Of a stretch of DNA of 19,428 bases, positions 7,547-14,429 are shown one piece after another. The notes under the pieces are model-generated. The model was not told where the DNA came from. It saw nothing but the letters and a program-made list of their open reading frames with translations, and did no database searches. The DNA is from Hyphococcus sp. (GTDB lineage: Bacteria > Pseudomonadota > Alphaproteobacteria > Caulobacterales > Parvularculaceae), in assembly GCA_021604585.1 (NCBI GenBank), contig BQJG01000061.1:1-19428 (forward strand). The letters are read 5' to 3'. Positions within the stretch are counted from its first letter, which is position 1. The number at the start of each line of letters is the position of its first letter. The translations under genes were made by a program, and so were the position numbers.

Positions 7547-7573
7547 CCTTGACGTCCCCTGTTGCCGTCAAGG
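7547..7573. promoter_or_regulatory. Perfect 8-bp inverted repeat upstream of the SMP-30-like gene
   Basis: CCTTGACG (7547-7554) and CGTCAAGG (7566-7573) are perfect reverse complements separated by 11 bases, ending 10 bases before the gene's ATG. The spacing suits a dimeric regulator; each arm also contains a -35-like TTGACG on one strand. It could equally be a leader hairpin covering the ribosome binding site. Confidence 0.45.
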
Positions 7574-7601
7574 CTATCATGCTCCCTCTTAATGCCAAAG
7601 C

Positions 7602-7610
7602 GGGGGGGGG
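7602..7610. repeat. Run of nine G residues
   Basis: A homopolymer of nine G (nine C on the coding strand) lies 8 bases after the DUF465 stop. Such tracts can change length by slippage, but this one is outside any coding region. Confidence 0.8.
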
Positions 7611-7618
7611 CGAATATG

Positions 7619-7957
7619 TTAGGCGATAATATCCGGCAGCATGGAATCCTTGATCTCCTGGATCAGATCTTTGAGCCGCAGTTTTTTCTTTTTCAACCGC
7701 GCAATCGTAAGCCGTTCGTAGGGCGAGTTCACTTCCAGCGCAAAAATCGCCGCATCGAGATCGCGATGCTCTTCTTCGAGCGTCGCCAGCTTGATCGCCA
7801 TCGCTTCATCATTTGCGCCGTTGAAGTCGCGGTCATGGGCGGGAAACCCCTGTGAGGAAGCGCGTTCATTGCTGAGCAGGACAGCAGTCAGCTTGGCCGG
7901 CGGTTCGCGCTTGCCATTCTCATCATCGCCGCCATTTGGCGGCTCAGTCTTGCTCAT
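7619..7957 (-). CDS. DUF465 (YdcH-like) family small protein
   Basis: Function unknown. The 112-residue protein has a disordered, charged N-terminus (about 1-50) and a C-terminal helical DUF465 domain (about 55-108): a LEEEHRDLDAAI helix, then LKKKKLRLKDLIQEI, the Lys-rich second helix typical of the family. It is longer than usual DUF465 proteins (60-90 residues) because of the N-terminal extension. The ATG at 7957 follows GGGGACGGCA and is preferred over an in-frame TTG 12 bases upstream. The start overlaps the end of the TIGR02444-family gene by 14 bases, indicating translational coupling in the operon ubiX, TIGR02444, DUF465. Confidence 0.85.
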   Translation of the reverse strand: MSKTEPPNGGDDENGKREPPAKLTAVLLSNERASSQGFPAHDRDFNGANDEAMAIKLATLEEEHRDLDAAIFALEVNSPYERLTIARLKKKKLRLKDLIQEIKDSMLPDIIA

Positions 7958-8486
7958 TGCCGTCCCCAATTTCGAATCTGTCGCCGGTTTTCGGGGACGT
8001 GACGAAAATATGGTCGATCAGGTCGCGAAGCAATGCGCTTGAAAAGCCATGCCGCCGCGGTGCATCGACAAGGGCGGCGTATAGCGAGAGGTTTGTTTTC
8101 GCCGCCGCCAGTTTGGCGTCGAATTCGATTGGCGCGCTATTGCGCGACAGGCGGAATAAAATGTCCTGTTCGTAACGCTCGGCGGCAAGTTCGGCGTCCT
8201 TGATTTTTGCGTAGAGCTCGGGCGAGCCTTCCTTGGCGTTAATGCGCGCTTCGCGCAACGGCTCTATTACGCCTTCACTCCACTCAGCGCAGGCGCGATG
8301 CACGCTGCGGACGGCGTCTTCGCCGAGAGTCTCCCCTTCGCGCGCGCGCCAGCAGCACCAAAGCGCGATGTTCACGTCAAATCCAAAGTCATCTTGAAGG
8401 TAGATCAGCCGGTTTCGGGCGCCGAGCCGTTCATACACTTCGAGCGACCAGGTCCAGAACGGGTTGTCGTTGTCTTTGGCTGTCAT
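7944..8486 (-). CDS. TIGR02444-family protein of unknown function
   Basis: The first 100 residues match the TIGR02444 pattern: FWTWSLEVYERLG at about residues 9-21, then LQDDFGFDVNIALWCCW at about 29-45. The family has no known biochemical role. At 180 residues it is longer than typical members (110-130), with a helical C-terminal part ending in a very acidic GDGNEQD. The ATG at 8484-8486 sits 10 bases after the ubiX stop; the frame is open farther upstream but overlaps ubiX with basic, non-family sequence. It is the middle gene of a three-gene operon. Confidence 0.82.
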   Translation of the reverse strand: MTAKDNDNPFWTWSLEVYERLGARNRLIYLQDDFGFDVNIALWCCWRAREGETLGEDAVRSVHRACAEWSEGVIEPLREARINAKEGSPELYAKIKDAELAAERYEQDILFRLSRNSAPIEFDAKLAAAKTNLSLYAALVDAPRRHGFSSALLRDLIDHIFVTSPKTGDRFEIGDGNEQD

Positions 8487-8496
8487 CGCGCTTCGC

Positions 8497-9090
8497 TCAT
8501 GATGGCCGCTTCCCCTTATCCAGATCCTCGCCCCAGCGTTTGACCAGCGGCGTTTCAATGTCAAAGAGATCGAGCACGCGGCCGACAGACTGATCGACGA
8601 GATCGTCGAGCGTTTGCGGTTCCGCGTAAAAAGCGGGCAGGGGCGGCGCGATGATCGCGCCCATTTCGGCAAGCTGCGTCATGGTGCGCAGATGCCCGAG
8701 ATGAAACGGCGTTTCGCGCGCCATGAGAACCAGCTTGCGGCGCTCCTTGAGCACTACATCGGCGGCGCGGGTGAGCAGGGTGCTCGTCACGCCAGTGGCT
8801 ATTTCCGACATGGTCTTCACCGAACAGGGCGTGATCAACATGCCGATGGTTTTGAACGAGCCCGACGAAATCGGCGCGCCAATGTCGCCGATCATATAGC
8901 GGTGGTCGGCAAGCGCGGCGAATTCTGCGCCGGAAAGATCCAATTCATATCGAATCGTCATTTCGCTGGCGCGACTCAAAACCAGATGAGTTTCCACATC
9001 CGTGTTCGCAAGCGCTTCAAGCGTGCGCCGCGCATAAACTGCGCCAGAGGCGCCGGTCACGCCAATAATAAGTTTGCGGGTCGTTTCCAT
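8497..9090 (-). CDS. ubiX: Flavin prenyltransferase UbiX
   Basis: UbiX attaches a dimethylallyl group to FMN, making the prenylated flavin used by UbiD decarboxylases in ubiquinone synthesis. The 197-residue length fits. Motifs seen: IIGVTGASGAVYA (8-20, nucleotide loop), the LSRASEMTIRYE stretch (38-49), GSFKTIGM (77-84), TPCSVKTMSEIATG (87-100) and the ERRKLVLMARETPFHLGHL segment near 117-135. All core family residues look intact. It is the first gene of a minus-strand operon and is divergent from the second DUF465 gene, with 175 bases between starts. No ubiD is in the window. Confidence 0.95.
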   Translation of the reverse strand: METTRKLIIGVTGASGAVYARRTLEALANTDVETHLVLSRASEMTIRYELDLSGAEFAALADHRYMIGDIGAPISSGSFKTIGMLITPCSVKTMSEIATGVTSTLLTRAADVVLKERRKLVLMARETPFHLGHLRTMTQLAEMGAIIAPPLPAFYAEPQTLDDLVDQSVGRVLDLFDIETPLVKRWGEDLDKGKRPS

Positions 9091-9265
9091 AGCGAACTCA
9101 ATATCTTGCCGACTATTTCATAAAGCAATCGTAAACCACCCGCCATGCCCCTGATTAACCTTGGGGCGACTGTTTTATAGGGCGGTTTTGACGCAAGAAT
9201 GCGTGGCGAAAACCTCAAATTCGTGCTTATATAGAGTGTCCCCACATAGCAAAAGGAGGCCGCAT

Positions 9266-9448
9266 ATGGCGCTAAAAGCTCACATGGAAACGCTCAACAG
9301 GCGACACCAGGAGCTGGAAACGGCAATTGACGCTGAAACCAAAACTCCCGGCTTTGACGACCTTCGAGTGGTGGAGCTAAAACGCCAAAAATTAAAGATC
9401 AAGGATCAGCTCGAAGAGCTCCGAACACAGAATAATTTACCGAACTAG
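9266..9448 (+). CDS. Small DUF465 family protein
   Basis: A compact 60-residue DUF465 protein: helix one MALKAHMETLNRRHQELETA, a short loop, then VVELKRQKLKIKDQLEEL, forming an antiparallel helical hairpin. Function unknown; members are abundant small helical proteins in alphaproteobacteria. The ATG at 9266 has an ideal ribosome binding site (AAAAGGAGG, 5 bases before). It is divergent from ubiX and is not identical to the other DUF465 gene at 7619-7957, with which it shares only the family pattern. The SDR homologue follows after 135 bases with its own promoter candidate. Confidence 0.9.
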   Translation: MALKAHMETLNRRHQELETAIDAETKTPGFDDLRVVELKRQKLKIKDQLEELRTQNNLPN

Positions 9449-9474
9449 ATAGCGTTCGGTCCTTGACCTATAAT
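9446..9474 (+). promoter_or_regulatory. Candidate promoter of the SDR-like gene
   Basis: TAGATA (9446-9451, 4 of 6 matches to the -35) and a perfect TATAAT (9469-9474) are 17 bases apart. The -35 contains the stop codon of the DUF465 gene. Transcription would start near 9481, leaving a leader of about 100 bases that includes the hairpin at 9539-9557. Confidence 0.45.
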
Positions 9475-9538
9475 TTATTTACTGCAAGCCCAATGTCGCC
9501 CTCGGTGTTACTCGCGGCATTGCCTTGCAATCGGATGC

Positions 9539-9557
9539 GGCGCACCTAAAGTGCGCC
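9539..9557 (+). terminator. Hairpin in the leader of the SDR-like gene
   Basis: GGCGCAC (9539-9545) pairs perfectly with GTGCGCC (9551-9557) around CTAAA and is followed by the T-rich GTTATCTTGTTTT. It looks like a weak terminator for the DUF465 gene or an attenuator, 26 bases before the SDR-like start. Confidence 0.5.
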
Positions 9558-9583
9558 GTTATCTTGTTTTGGAATAGGGATTT

Positions 9584-10360
9584 ATGGCCAATCGCATTGT
9601 CATTATCACCGGCGCGGCGCGCGGCGTGGGCGCAGCTTGCGCCCGGCGGTTCGCCGCCAATGGCGACAGATTGCTGCTTGCCGACCCGAATGAAGAAGCG
9701 GGCAAGGCGCTTGCGGAACAATTGCGGGAGGCGGGAACTGAAGTTTCGTTTGTGCAGGCCGATGTGACCAAGCGGCTGCATGTGCACAACATTATCGCCG
9801 AGGCGCTCGATGCCTATGATCGCGTGGACGTTCTGGCGCATACGGTGATGACGCAGTTTTCAGCGCCATTTCTGGAAACCACGGAAGAAGACTTTGACCG
9901 CATCGTCGCCGCCAATATTCGCGGCGCATTTTTGATCAATCAGGCGGTGGCGAAGCAATTTGTAAAACGCCTTGAAGCCGATGACGATGCCGAACCAGGC
10001 GTGATCGTCAATATCGGTTCGGTGGAGGCGGTGACGGCCGCGGCCGATCACGTCGCCTTCGCCGCATCGCAGGGCGGGCTGCATCAGTTGACCAAAGCGG
10101 TCGCCATCGCCATGTCGCCGCATGGGGTGCGGGCCAATCTGGTCGGCGTCGGCGCCATTAAGGGCGATCTTGAAGACGCGTCACGCGATAGCGAACGCGA
10201 AGCAACGCCGCTCAAACGCATTGGCGATCCGGACGAGGTGGCCGAAGTCGTGTTTTTCCTCGCCAGCGAGGCTGCATCCTACGTCACCGGACAAACAGTT
10301 TACGTGGATGGCGGCAAGCTCGCGGCGAATGCGGGCGGTGCGAAGAAGAAAAAGCTCTAG
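9584..10360 (+). CDS. Short-chain dehydrogenase/reductase homologue lacking catalytic Tyr and Lys
   Basis: The 258-residue protein has the complete SDR length and fold: TGAARGVG (9-16) for dinucleotide binding, acidic ADV (59-61), AANIRGAF with Asn111, NIGS with Ser146, and the C-terminal YVTGQTVYVDGG (233-244). However, the catalytic YxxxK is FAASQ: Phe159 (10058-10060) and Gln163 (10070-10072). The NNAG motif is also replaced, by AHTV at 85-88. Tyr and Lys are required for classical SDR chemistry, so this is probably a pseudo-enzyme or a binding protein (inference). The frame is intact with no sign of decay, arguing for selection. The tail GGAKKKKL is basic. ATG follows AGGGAT. It converges with trcR, with 3 bases between stops. 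Confidence 0.88.
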   Translation: MANRIVIITGAARGVGAACARRFAANGDRLLLADPNEEAGKALAEQLREAGTEVSFVQADVTKRLHVHNIIAEALDAYDRVDVLAHTVMTQFSAPFLETTEEDFDRIVAANIRGAFLINQAVAKQFVKRLEADDDAEPGVIVNIGSVEAVTAAADHVAFAASQGGLHQLTKAVAIAMSPHGVRANLVGVGAIKGDLEDASRDSEREATPLKRIGDPDEVAEVVFFLASEAASYVTGQTVYVDGGKLAANAGGAKKKKL

Positions 10361-10365
10361 AGCTT
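10352..10365. repeat. Perfect 14-base palindrome spanning the converging gene ends
   Basis: AAGCTCTAGAGCTT is its own reverse complement and covers the stop codon of the SDR-like gene and the first two bases of the trcR stop codon as read on the plus strand. It may form a very short bidirectional hairpin; there is no T-run. Confidence 0.5.
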
Positions 10366-11065
10366 AATCCTGATCGTCGTCGTCTTTGCCGACGCTGAAA
10401 TCCGCGAAGACCTTGTTGAGATCCACTTTCTTCTCGCGCGCTTCATTGGCTTCATCTTCCGCCAGTGTTGAGTCCCGCGTTGGTTCAAGCGACGGACCGG
10501 CGTCTGGCGCCAGCGCTGGATTGTCCTTGATCATTTTTGCGCGCTTGGCGGCGGCCTTACGAACGACCGCATCGAGATCGATCTGCGAACAAAGGCCGAG
10601 ACCAACCGGATCTCGGGGTTCAAGGTTAGCGGTGTTCCAGTGCGAACGGTCGCGCACGGCGGTAATCGTCGATTTCGTCGTGCCGAGCAGTTTGGAAATT
10701 TGCGCGTCGGAAACTTCCGGATGATTGCGCACCATCCACGCAATCGCGTCGGGACGGTTCTGGCGCTTCGAGACCGGCGTATAGCGCGGGCTCTTGCGGG
10801 CGCGGTCGGCGACAATCGTTTTCGGCCGCAGCAATTTCAACCGGTGAGTCTCATCCGCTTCCGCCTTGTCGATTTCTTCGCGCGCAAGCTGATGCGTCGC
10901 GACCGGATCAATGCCGCGCACGCCAGCGCCAACATCGCCATCGGCGATGCCTTTGACTTGCAATGGGTGCAGGCCGCAGAAATCAGCGACTTGATCAAAA
11001 GTCATCGACGTATTGTCGATAAGCCAGACGGCGGTTGCGATCGGCATAAGCGGGCGGTCGGACAT
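10364..11065 (-). CDS. trcR: Cell-cycle transcriptional regulator TrcR (DUF1013)
   Basis: TrcR is an alphaproteobacterial nucleoid-associated regulator described in the Caulobacter/Brucella cell-cycle literature. The 233-residue length fits. Family hallmarks: the N-terminal LMPIATAVWLIDNTSMTFDQ and VADFCGLHPLQVKGIADGDV (about 6-45), the central RKSPRYTPVSKRQNRPDAI, an HTH-like segment SDAQISKLLGTTKSTITAVR (about 118-138), and the conserved LEPRDPVGLGLCSQIDLDA. The C-terminal 50 residues are acidic and variable, ending DDDDQD. Its product likely binds DNA through the central helical region. It converges with the SDR-like gene. The quinone oxidoreductase lies 212 bases upstream on the same strand; a separate promoter candidate sits in that gap. 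Confidence 0.93.
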   Translation of the reverse strand: MSDRPLMPIATAVWLIDNTSMTFDQVADFCGLHPLQVKGIADGDVGAGVRGIDPVATHQLAREEIDKAEADETHRLKLLRPKTIVADRARKSPRYTPVSKRQNRPDAIAWMVRNHPEVSDAQISKLLGTTKSTITAVRDRSHWNTANLEPRDPVGLGLCSQIDLDAVVRKAAAKRAKMIKDNPALAPDAGPSLEPTRDSTLAEDEANEAREKKVDLNKVFADFSVGKDDDDQD

Positions 11066-11168
11066 GGGTCGTCTCCAATCAGTGGCCCCAAAAGGCTGCG
11101 CAGGCGGCCCCCCTTCCGGAGAGCCGCGCTAACCGCCGGAATTTTCGGGGAAAGCGATGTTTCAGGCG

Positions 11169-11197
11169 CATATAGAGCGTTTGCCGCCGCGCGCCAA
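11169..11197 (-). promoter_or_regulatory. Candidate trcR promoter
   Basis: On the minus strand TTGGCG (11192-11197) and TATATG (11169-11174) are 17 bases apart, each matching consensus at 4 of 6 positions. The leader to the trcR ATG would be about 95 bases and contains a TTCCGG/CCGGAA inverted repeat. Prediction by eye only. Confidence 0.4.
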
Positions 11198-11277
11198 GGG
11201 CAGATTCGCGTTCTGGCGGGAAAAAGTCGGGCGTCCGGCTCGCCGGAAACCCGTATGGAAACAAGGCGCTGGTGAGC

Positions 11278-12297
11278 TCAGCGGATCTTCAGCACGATTT
11301 TGCCCACATGCCCGCCGGCCTCCATCAGGGCGTGGGCCTTTGCTGCTTCGGCGAGCGGGAAGGTCGCATCAACGCGCGGACGGAAAGCGCCGCTGGCGAT
11401 GTGCGGCCAGACCTTTGTGCGAATGTCGGCGGCGAGGCGGGCTTTCTCGGCGAAGGGCCGCGCCTTCATGGTCGAGCCGGAAAGCCGCAAATGATTTCGC
11501 ATGATGGTGAAGATGTTGATGGTCGCTTCAGCGCCGCGCAGCATGGCGATGGAAACATGGCGTCCTCCGAAATTCATGCAGGACAAATTGCGCGCGACGA
11601 AATCGCCGCCCGCCATGTCGAGAACGACATCTGCGCCGCCGGACTCTCTGATGGCGTCATCCCATTTTTCCTCGTTATAGAGATACGCCGCATCAGCGCC
11701 GAGTGCGCGCGCAGCATCGCATTTTTCTTTTGTGCCCGCAGTGGCGATGACTTTCGCGCCAAACGCTTTGGCGAGCCCGATGGCCGCCGCGCCAATGCCG
11801 CTGGTTCCGCCATGCACGAGCAAGGTCTCGCCGGATTTCAATTGCGCATCATCGAACACATTGGCCCAAACCGTAAAGACAGTTTCGGGAAGCGCAGCGG
11901 CCTCCTCCATGCCGGTGCCATCTGGAATCAGCAGACATGAACCCGCATCGGCAATCGCGTATTCGCCATAGCCGCCGCCGGTGAGCAGCGCGCAGACCTT
12001 GTCGCCGACGCGCCAGTCTTTCACGTCTGCCCCAATGGCCGCAATCTCGCCTGCCGCTTCAAGGCCCGGAATATCGGTGGCGCCTGGCGGTGGCGGATAA
12101 AGCCCCTTTCGCTGCAAGACTTCCGGCCGGTTAACGCCCGCCGAATGAATGCGGATCAAAACCTCGTTGTCTTTCGGCTGCGGCACGGGCCGTTCGCGCA
12201 GCTGCAAGACTTCCGGCCCGCCGGGCTCAGTAATTTCGATGACGTTCATATTGGCGGGGAGGGCGTCGGTCATGGCGGTCTCGCTTTGTTTCGCCAT
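11278..12297 (-). CDS. NAD(P)H-quinone oxidoreductase, PIG3/zeta-crystallin-like (MDR family)
   Basis: A zinc-independent medium-chain reductase that probably reduces quinones or enones with NADPH in the cytoplasm. Of 339 residues, the N-terminal catalytic domain shows SAGVNRPEVLQRKGLYPPPPG, IPGLEAAGEIAAIG and WRVGDKVCALLTGGGYGEYA; the Rossmann domain has VHGGTSGIGAAAIGLAKAFGAKV with its glycine motif. Cysteines that bind zinc in alcohol dehydrogenases are absent, as expected for the PIG3 subgroup. The ATG at 12297 has AAGG 5 bases upstream; internal ATGs at 12273 or 12249 are possible, the latter matching shorter family members. It is divergent from the DUF1192 gene (59 bases between starts) and upstream of trcR. 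Confidence 0.92.
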   Translation of the reverse strand: MAKQSETAMTDALPANMNVIEITEPGGPEVLQLRERPVPQPKDNEVLIRIHSAGVNRPEVLQRKGLYPPPPGATDIPGLEAAGEIAAIGADVKDWRVGDKVCALLTGGGYGEYAIADAGSCLLIPDGTGMEEAAALPETVFTVWANVFDDAQLKSGETLLVHGGTSGIGAAAIGLAKAFGAKVIATAGTKEKCDAARALGADAAYLYNEEKWDDAIRESGGADVVLDMAGGDFVARNLSCMNFGGRHVSIAMLRGAEATINIFTIMRNHLRLSGSTMKARPFAEKARLAADIRTKVWPHIASGAFRPRVDATFPLAEAAKAHALMEAGGHVGKIVLKIR

Positions 12298-12356
12298 TCT
12301 TGCCTTATGCCGTGCGATTTCGCAAAGTCTCCTTCACGAATGAACGGAGGAGCCTC

Positions 12357-12551
12357 ATGGAAGACCAACCGCTTAACGAAAAACCCGACATGACGCTTTC
12401 CTATCTCGCGAAGCAGGATCTTTACGCGCTGTCGGTCGCCGATCTCGACGAGCGCATTGAATCGCTCAGGGCCGAAATCGCGCGCTGCGAAAAAGCGAAG
12501 AACGACCGCGGGTCATCGAAGTCAGAAGCGGAGAAGCTATTCAAGTTTTGA
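12357..12551 (+). CDS. DUF1192 family small protein
   Basis: Function unknown. The 64-residue product has the family pattern: a short charged N-terminus, YLAKQDLYALSVADLDERI (about 16-34), then a coiled-coil-like SLRAEIARCEKAKNDRGSS and an AEKLFKF end. These small helical proteins are widespread in alphaproteobacteria. The ATG at 12357 has GGAGGAG about 6 bases upstream; an upstream in-frame ATG at 12309-12311 region encodes non-family sequence and lacks this site. Being divergent from the quinone oxidoreductase gene next to trcR recalls a gene order I associate with related genomes (from memory). Confidence 0.88.
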   Translation: MEDQPLNEKPDMTLSYLAKQDLYALSVADLDERIESLRAEIARCEKAKNDRGSSKSEAEKLFKF

Positions 12552-12678
12552 CAATTCGGGATTATGCAGCAGCTTAATTCAACGTCTTTGCTGGCTTGAC
12601 CCGCAATCCACTGACGAACGTAGCGTATGTGAGCAGCGCCTGAATCGAGTTGTGGACAGCAAGATATTCAAATGTCGA
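12552..12678. other. Intergenic gap between convergent DUF1192 and pirin genes
   Basis: This 127-base stretch holds no gene, no clear terminator and no repeat that I can see. Confidence 0.6.
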
Positions 12679-13557
12679 TTACGCCTCCGGCAGCGGAATG
12701 AATTCTGTTTCACCCGGCGGCAGGGAGAACACCCCGCTCTTGAAATTCGCGCCTGCCGACGCAGCCCAGTCGGTTTTCGCTTTTTCAATGCGCGCTTCGC
12801 TGGAGGAAACGAGGTTCCACCAGATGAAGCGTTTGCCGACCGGCGCGCCGCCCAGCAGCATGAGTTTGGAATCTTCACGTGCGATGATTTTCGGCGCCGC
12901 GCCGGATTCAAACACAACCATGCGGCCATGCTGGTGCGGCTCGCCATCAACCTTCACCGAGCCCGACAGAATATAAATCGCCCGCTCTTCATATTCGTTG
13001 GGGAGCGGAACATCAGACCCGGCCTTGGCTTCGACGCCAAGATAAAAGATTGGCGAGAAGGTCTTCACCGGAGACGTCTCGCCAAAGGCCGATCCGGCGA
13101 TCAGCCGCATGGAAACGCCATCGCGGTCAATCACCGGCAACGTTGTCTTCGGATGATGATGAAACGAGGGTTCAACTTCTTCTGATGTTTCGGGCAGCGC
13201 GACCCAGCTTTGAATGCCATGCATGAATTGACCGCTGGCGCGCACCGCATCGTCCGTACGTTCGGAATGAGTGATGCCGCGTCCCGCCGTCATCCAGTTG
13301 ACGTCGCCGGGGCGGATCACCTGATCAAACCCCAGGCAATCGCGATGGCGGATTTCGCCGCTGAACAAATAGGTGACGGTGGCGAGCCCGATATGCGGAT
13401 GCGGGCGCACATCAATACCGGTTCCAGGTTTGAACTCAGCCGGCCCCATTTCATCAAAGAAAATAAACGGCCCGACCGTGCGGCGCTTGGCGTAGGGTAA
13501 GACGCGGCCAACGGTGAAGCCGCCGAGATCGCGGGTCCGGGGTTCGATGATCATCAT
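12679..13557 (-). CDS. Pirin family protein
   Basis: Pirins are bicupin iron proteins; bacterial members include quercetinases and regulators of central metabolism. In this 292-residue product the N-terminal cupin has RPHPHIG (52-57 region: His53, His55) and ITHSE (95-99: His97, Glu99), the complete His3-Glu metal set. Other family marks are GPFIFFDEMGPA, GDVNWMTAGRG and the C-terminal cupin with YILSGSVKVDG. The ATG at 13557 (or the next codon at 13554) gives the family-typical start MIIEPRT. A TTG at 13593 overlapping the tetR stop (TTGA) would add 12 residues and is a weaker alternative. The ATG lies 32 bases after tetR, so the two are probably one operon and pirin expression follows the TetR repressor. 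Confidence 0.93.
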   Translation of the reverse strand: MMIIEPRTRDLGGFTVGRVLPYAKRRTVGPFIFFDEMGPAEFKPGTGIDVRPHPHIGLATVTYLFSGEIRHRDCLGFDQVIRPGDVNWMTAGRGITHSERTDDAVRASGQFMHGIQSWVALPETSEEVEPSFHHHPKTTLPVIDRDGVSMRLIAGSAFGETSPVKTFSPIFYLGVEAKAGSDVPLPNEYEERAIYILSGSVKVDGEPHQHGRMVVFESGAAPKIIAREDSKLMLLGGAPVGKRFIWWNLVSSSEARIEKAKTDWAASAGANFKSGVFSLPPGETEFIPLPEA

Positions 13558-13589
13558 GGCGTTTAATGTGGGTGAAACACATCGCGCCT

Positions 13590-14336
13590 TCAACCGGTTT
13601 TTTCATCCGCGCCGATGATCTTGAGCGTTAGGGTGCGAATGTCTCGTTCCGCCGTTTGAATTGCGCTGGAATCACTCGGGCCCATGCCAATGAAGAGCTT
13701 GTAGCCTTCTTCGAGGGCAAAAATTTGCAGCACTGCCTGGCGCACCTGCGTATCACTCAGTTCCGGGTTGATGGCGCGCACCAGATAATAGATAAAGCGG
13801 CCGATCGGCCGATAAAGTTCTCGCACTAGCGCGCGCGCTTCTTCACTGGACCCGGCAAAGCCCCAAAGCTGATAGAAAAGCTGGTGGCTGGTGCGGGCGT
13901 TGCGCACATAAAACTCGACGACATTCAGGAGGATATCGACCGGCGCGTCCCGGACGACTTCAAACTGTTCCAGATGTTGCTCGACGTAATCGGTGAGCGT
14001 TTCGCGCATCATCGCATCAATCAGGGCGTATTTGGTCGGAAAATGATAGGTGAGGTTGCCGACGGCGATCCCGGCTTCATCGGCGACTTTGCGCAACGAC
14101 AGACCCGCATGACCATGTTCGGTGAAAACGGCGTAGGCGGCGGTCAAAATTTTCTCGATTGTATTGCGGGTTTTTTCAGTCCTTCCCTTGGCCAATTGAG
14201 CTGTCGGCCGGGCGGACTGCAAACCCTGCAGGTGAGTCAAAATTGCGCCTAGCGCCTTTTCCGTTTCGGCGGACAGCGGCGCGGCGTTCACATTGTTTTT
14301 TTTGAGATTCGCCGATTGCTCTGTTGACGACGCCAT
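13590..14336 (-). CDS. TetR family transcriptional regulator
   Basis: A ligand-responsive repressor. In 248 residues, the HTH region is about 60-108: ILTAAYAVFTEHGHAGLSL, KVADEAGIAVGNLTYHFPTK, the typical TetR pattern. The C-terminal ligand domain (about 110-240) is helical. The first 50 residues are an extension rich in Ser, Asn, Lys and Gln not usual for TetR proteins. The ATG at 14336 is preceded by GGGGGAG with close spacing; a GTG directly upstream is also possible. A 36-base palindrome lies 19 bases upstream and is the probable operator, implying autoregulation. Pirin follows in the same direction. The ligand is unknown. Confidence 0.92.
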   Translation of the reverse strand: MASSTEQSANLKKNNVNAAPLSAETEKALGAILTHLQGLQSARPTAQLAKGRTEKTRNTIEKILTAAYAVFTEHGHAGLSLRKVADEAGIAVGNLTYHFPTKYALIDAMMRETLTDYVEQHLEQFEVVRDAPVDILLNVVEFYVRNARTSHQLFYQLWGFAGSSEEARALVRELYRPIGRFIYYLVRAINPELSDTQVRQAVLQIFALEEGYKLFIGMGPSDSSAIQTAERDIRTLTLKIIGADEKTG

Positions 14337-14354
14337 CACTCCCCCGTAAATGGC

Positions 14355-14390
14355 AAATTCGTTTTAGGTCACACGACCTAAACAGAATTT
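14355..14390. promoter_or_regulatory. Palindromic operator upstream of tetR
   Basis: TTTAGGTC (14363-14370), an ACAC centre, and GACCTAAA (14375-14382) are perfect reverse complements; the outer AAATTC (14355-14360) and GAATTT (14385-14390) also match, with two mismatched bases between. The 36-base symmetric element is 19 bases before the tetR start, where a TetR dimer pair would block transcription. It is the only such element in the window. Confidence 0.75.
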
Positions 14391-14429
14391 GTCGCACTAG
14401 ACAAGCAGACAGTATTGCTTGCAATCATA

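Noticed and set aside
8487..8672. Upstream extension of the TIGR02444-family gene by 62 codons
   Set aside because: It would overlap ubiX extensively with basic non-family sequence; the ATG at 8486 fits both family and operon spacing.
12457..13185. 242-codon open frame on plus through the DUF1192 end and pirin gene
   Set aside because: It joins unrelated regions and is antisense to a well-supported pirin with intact metal ligands.
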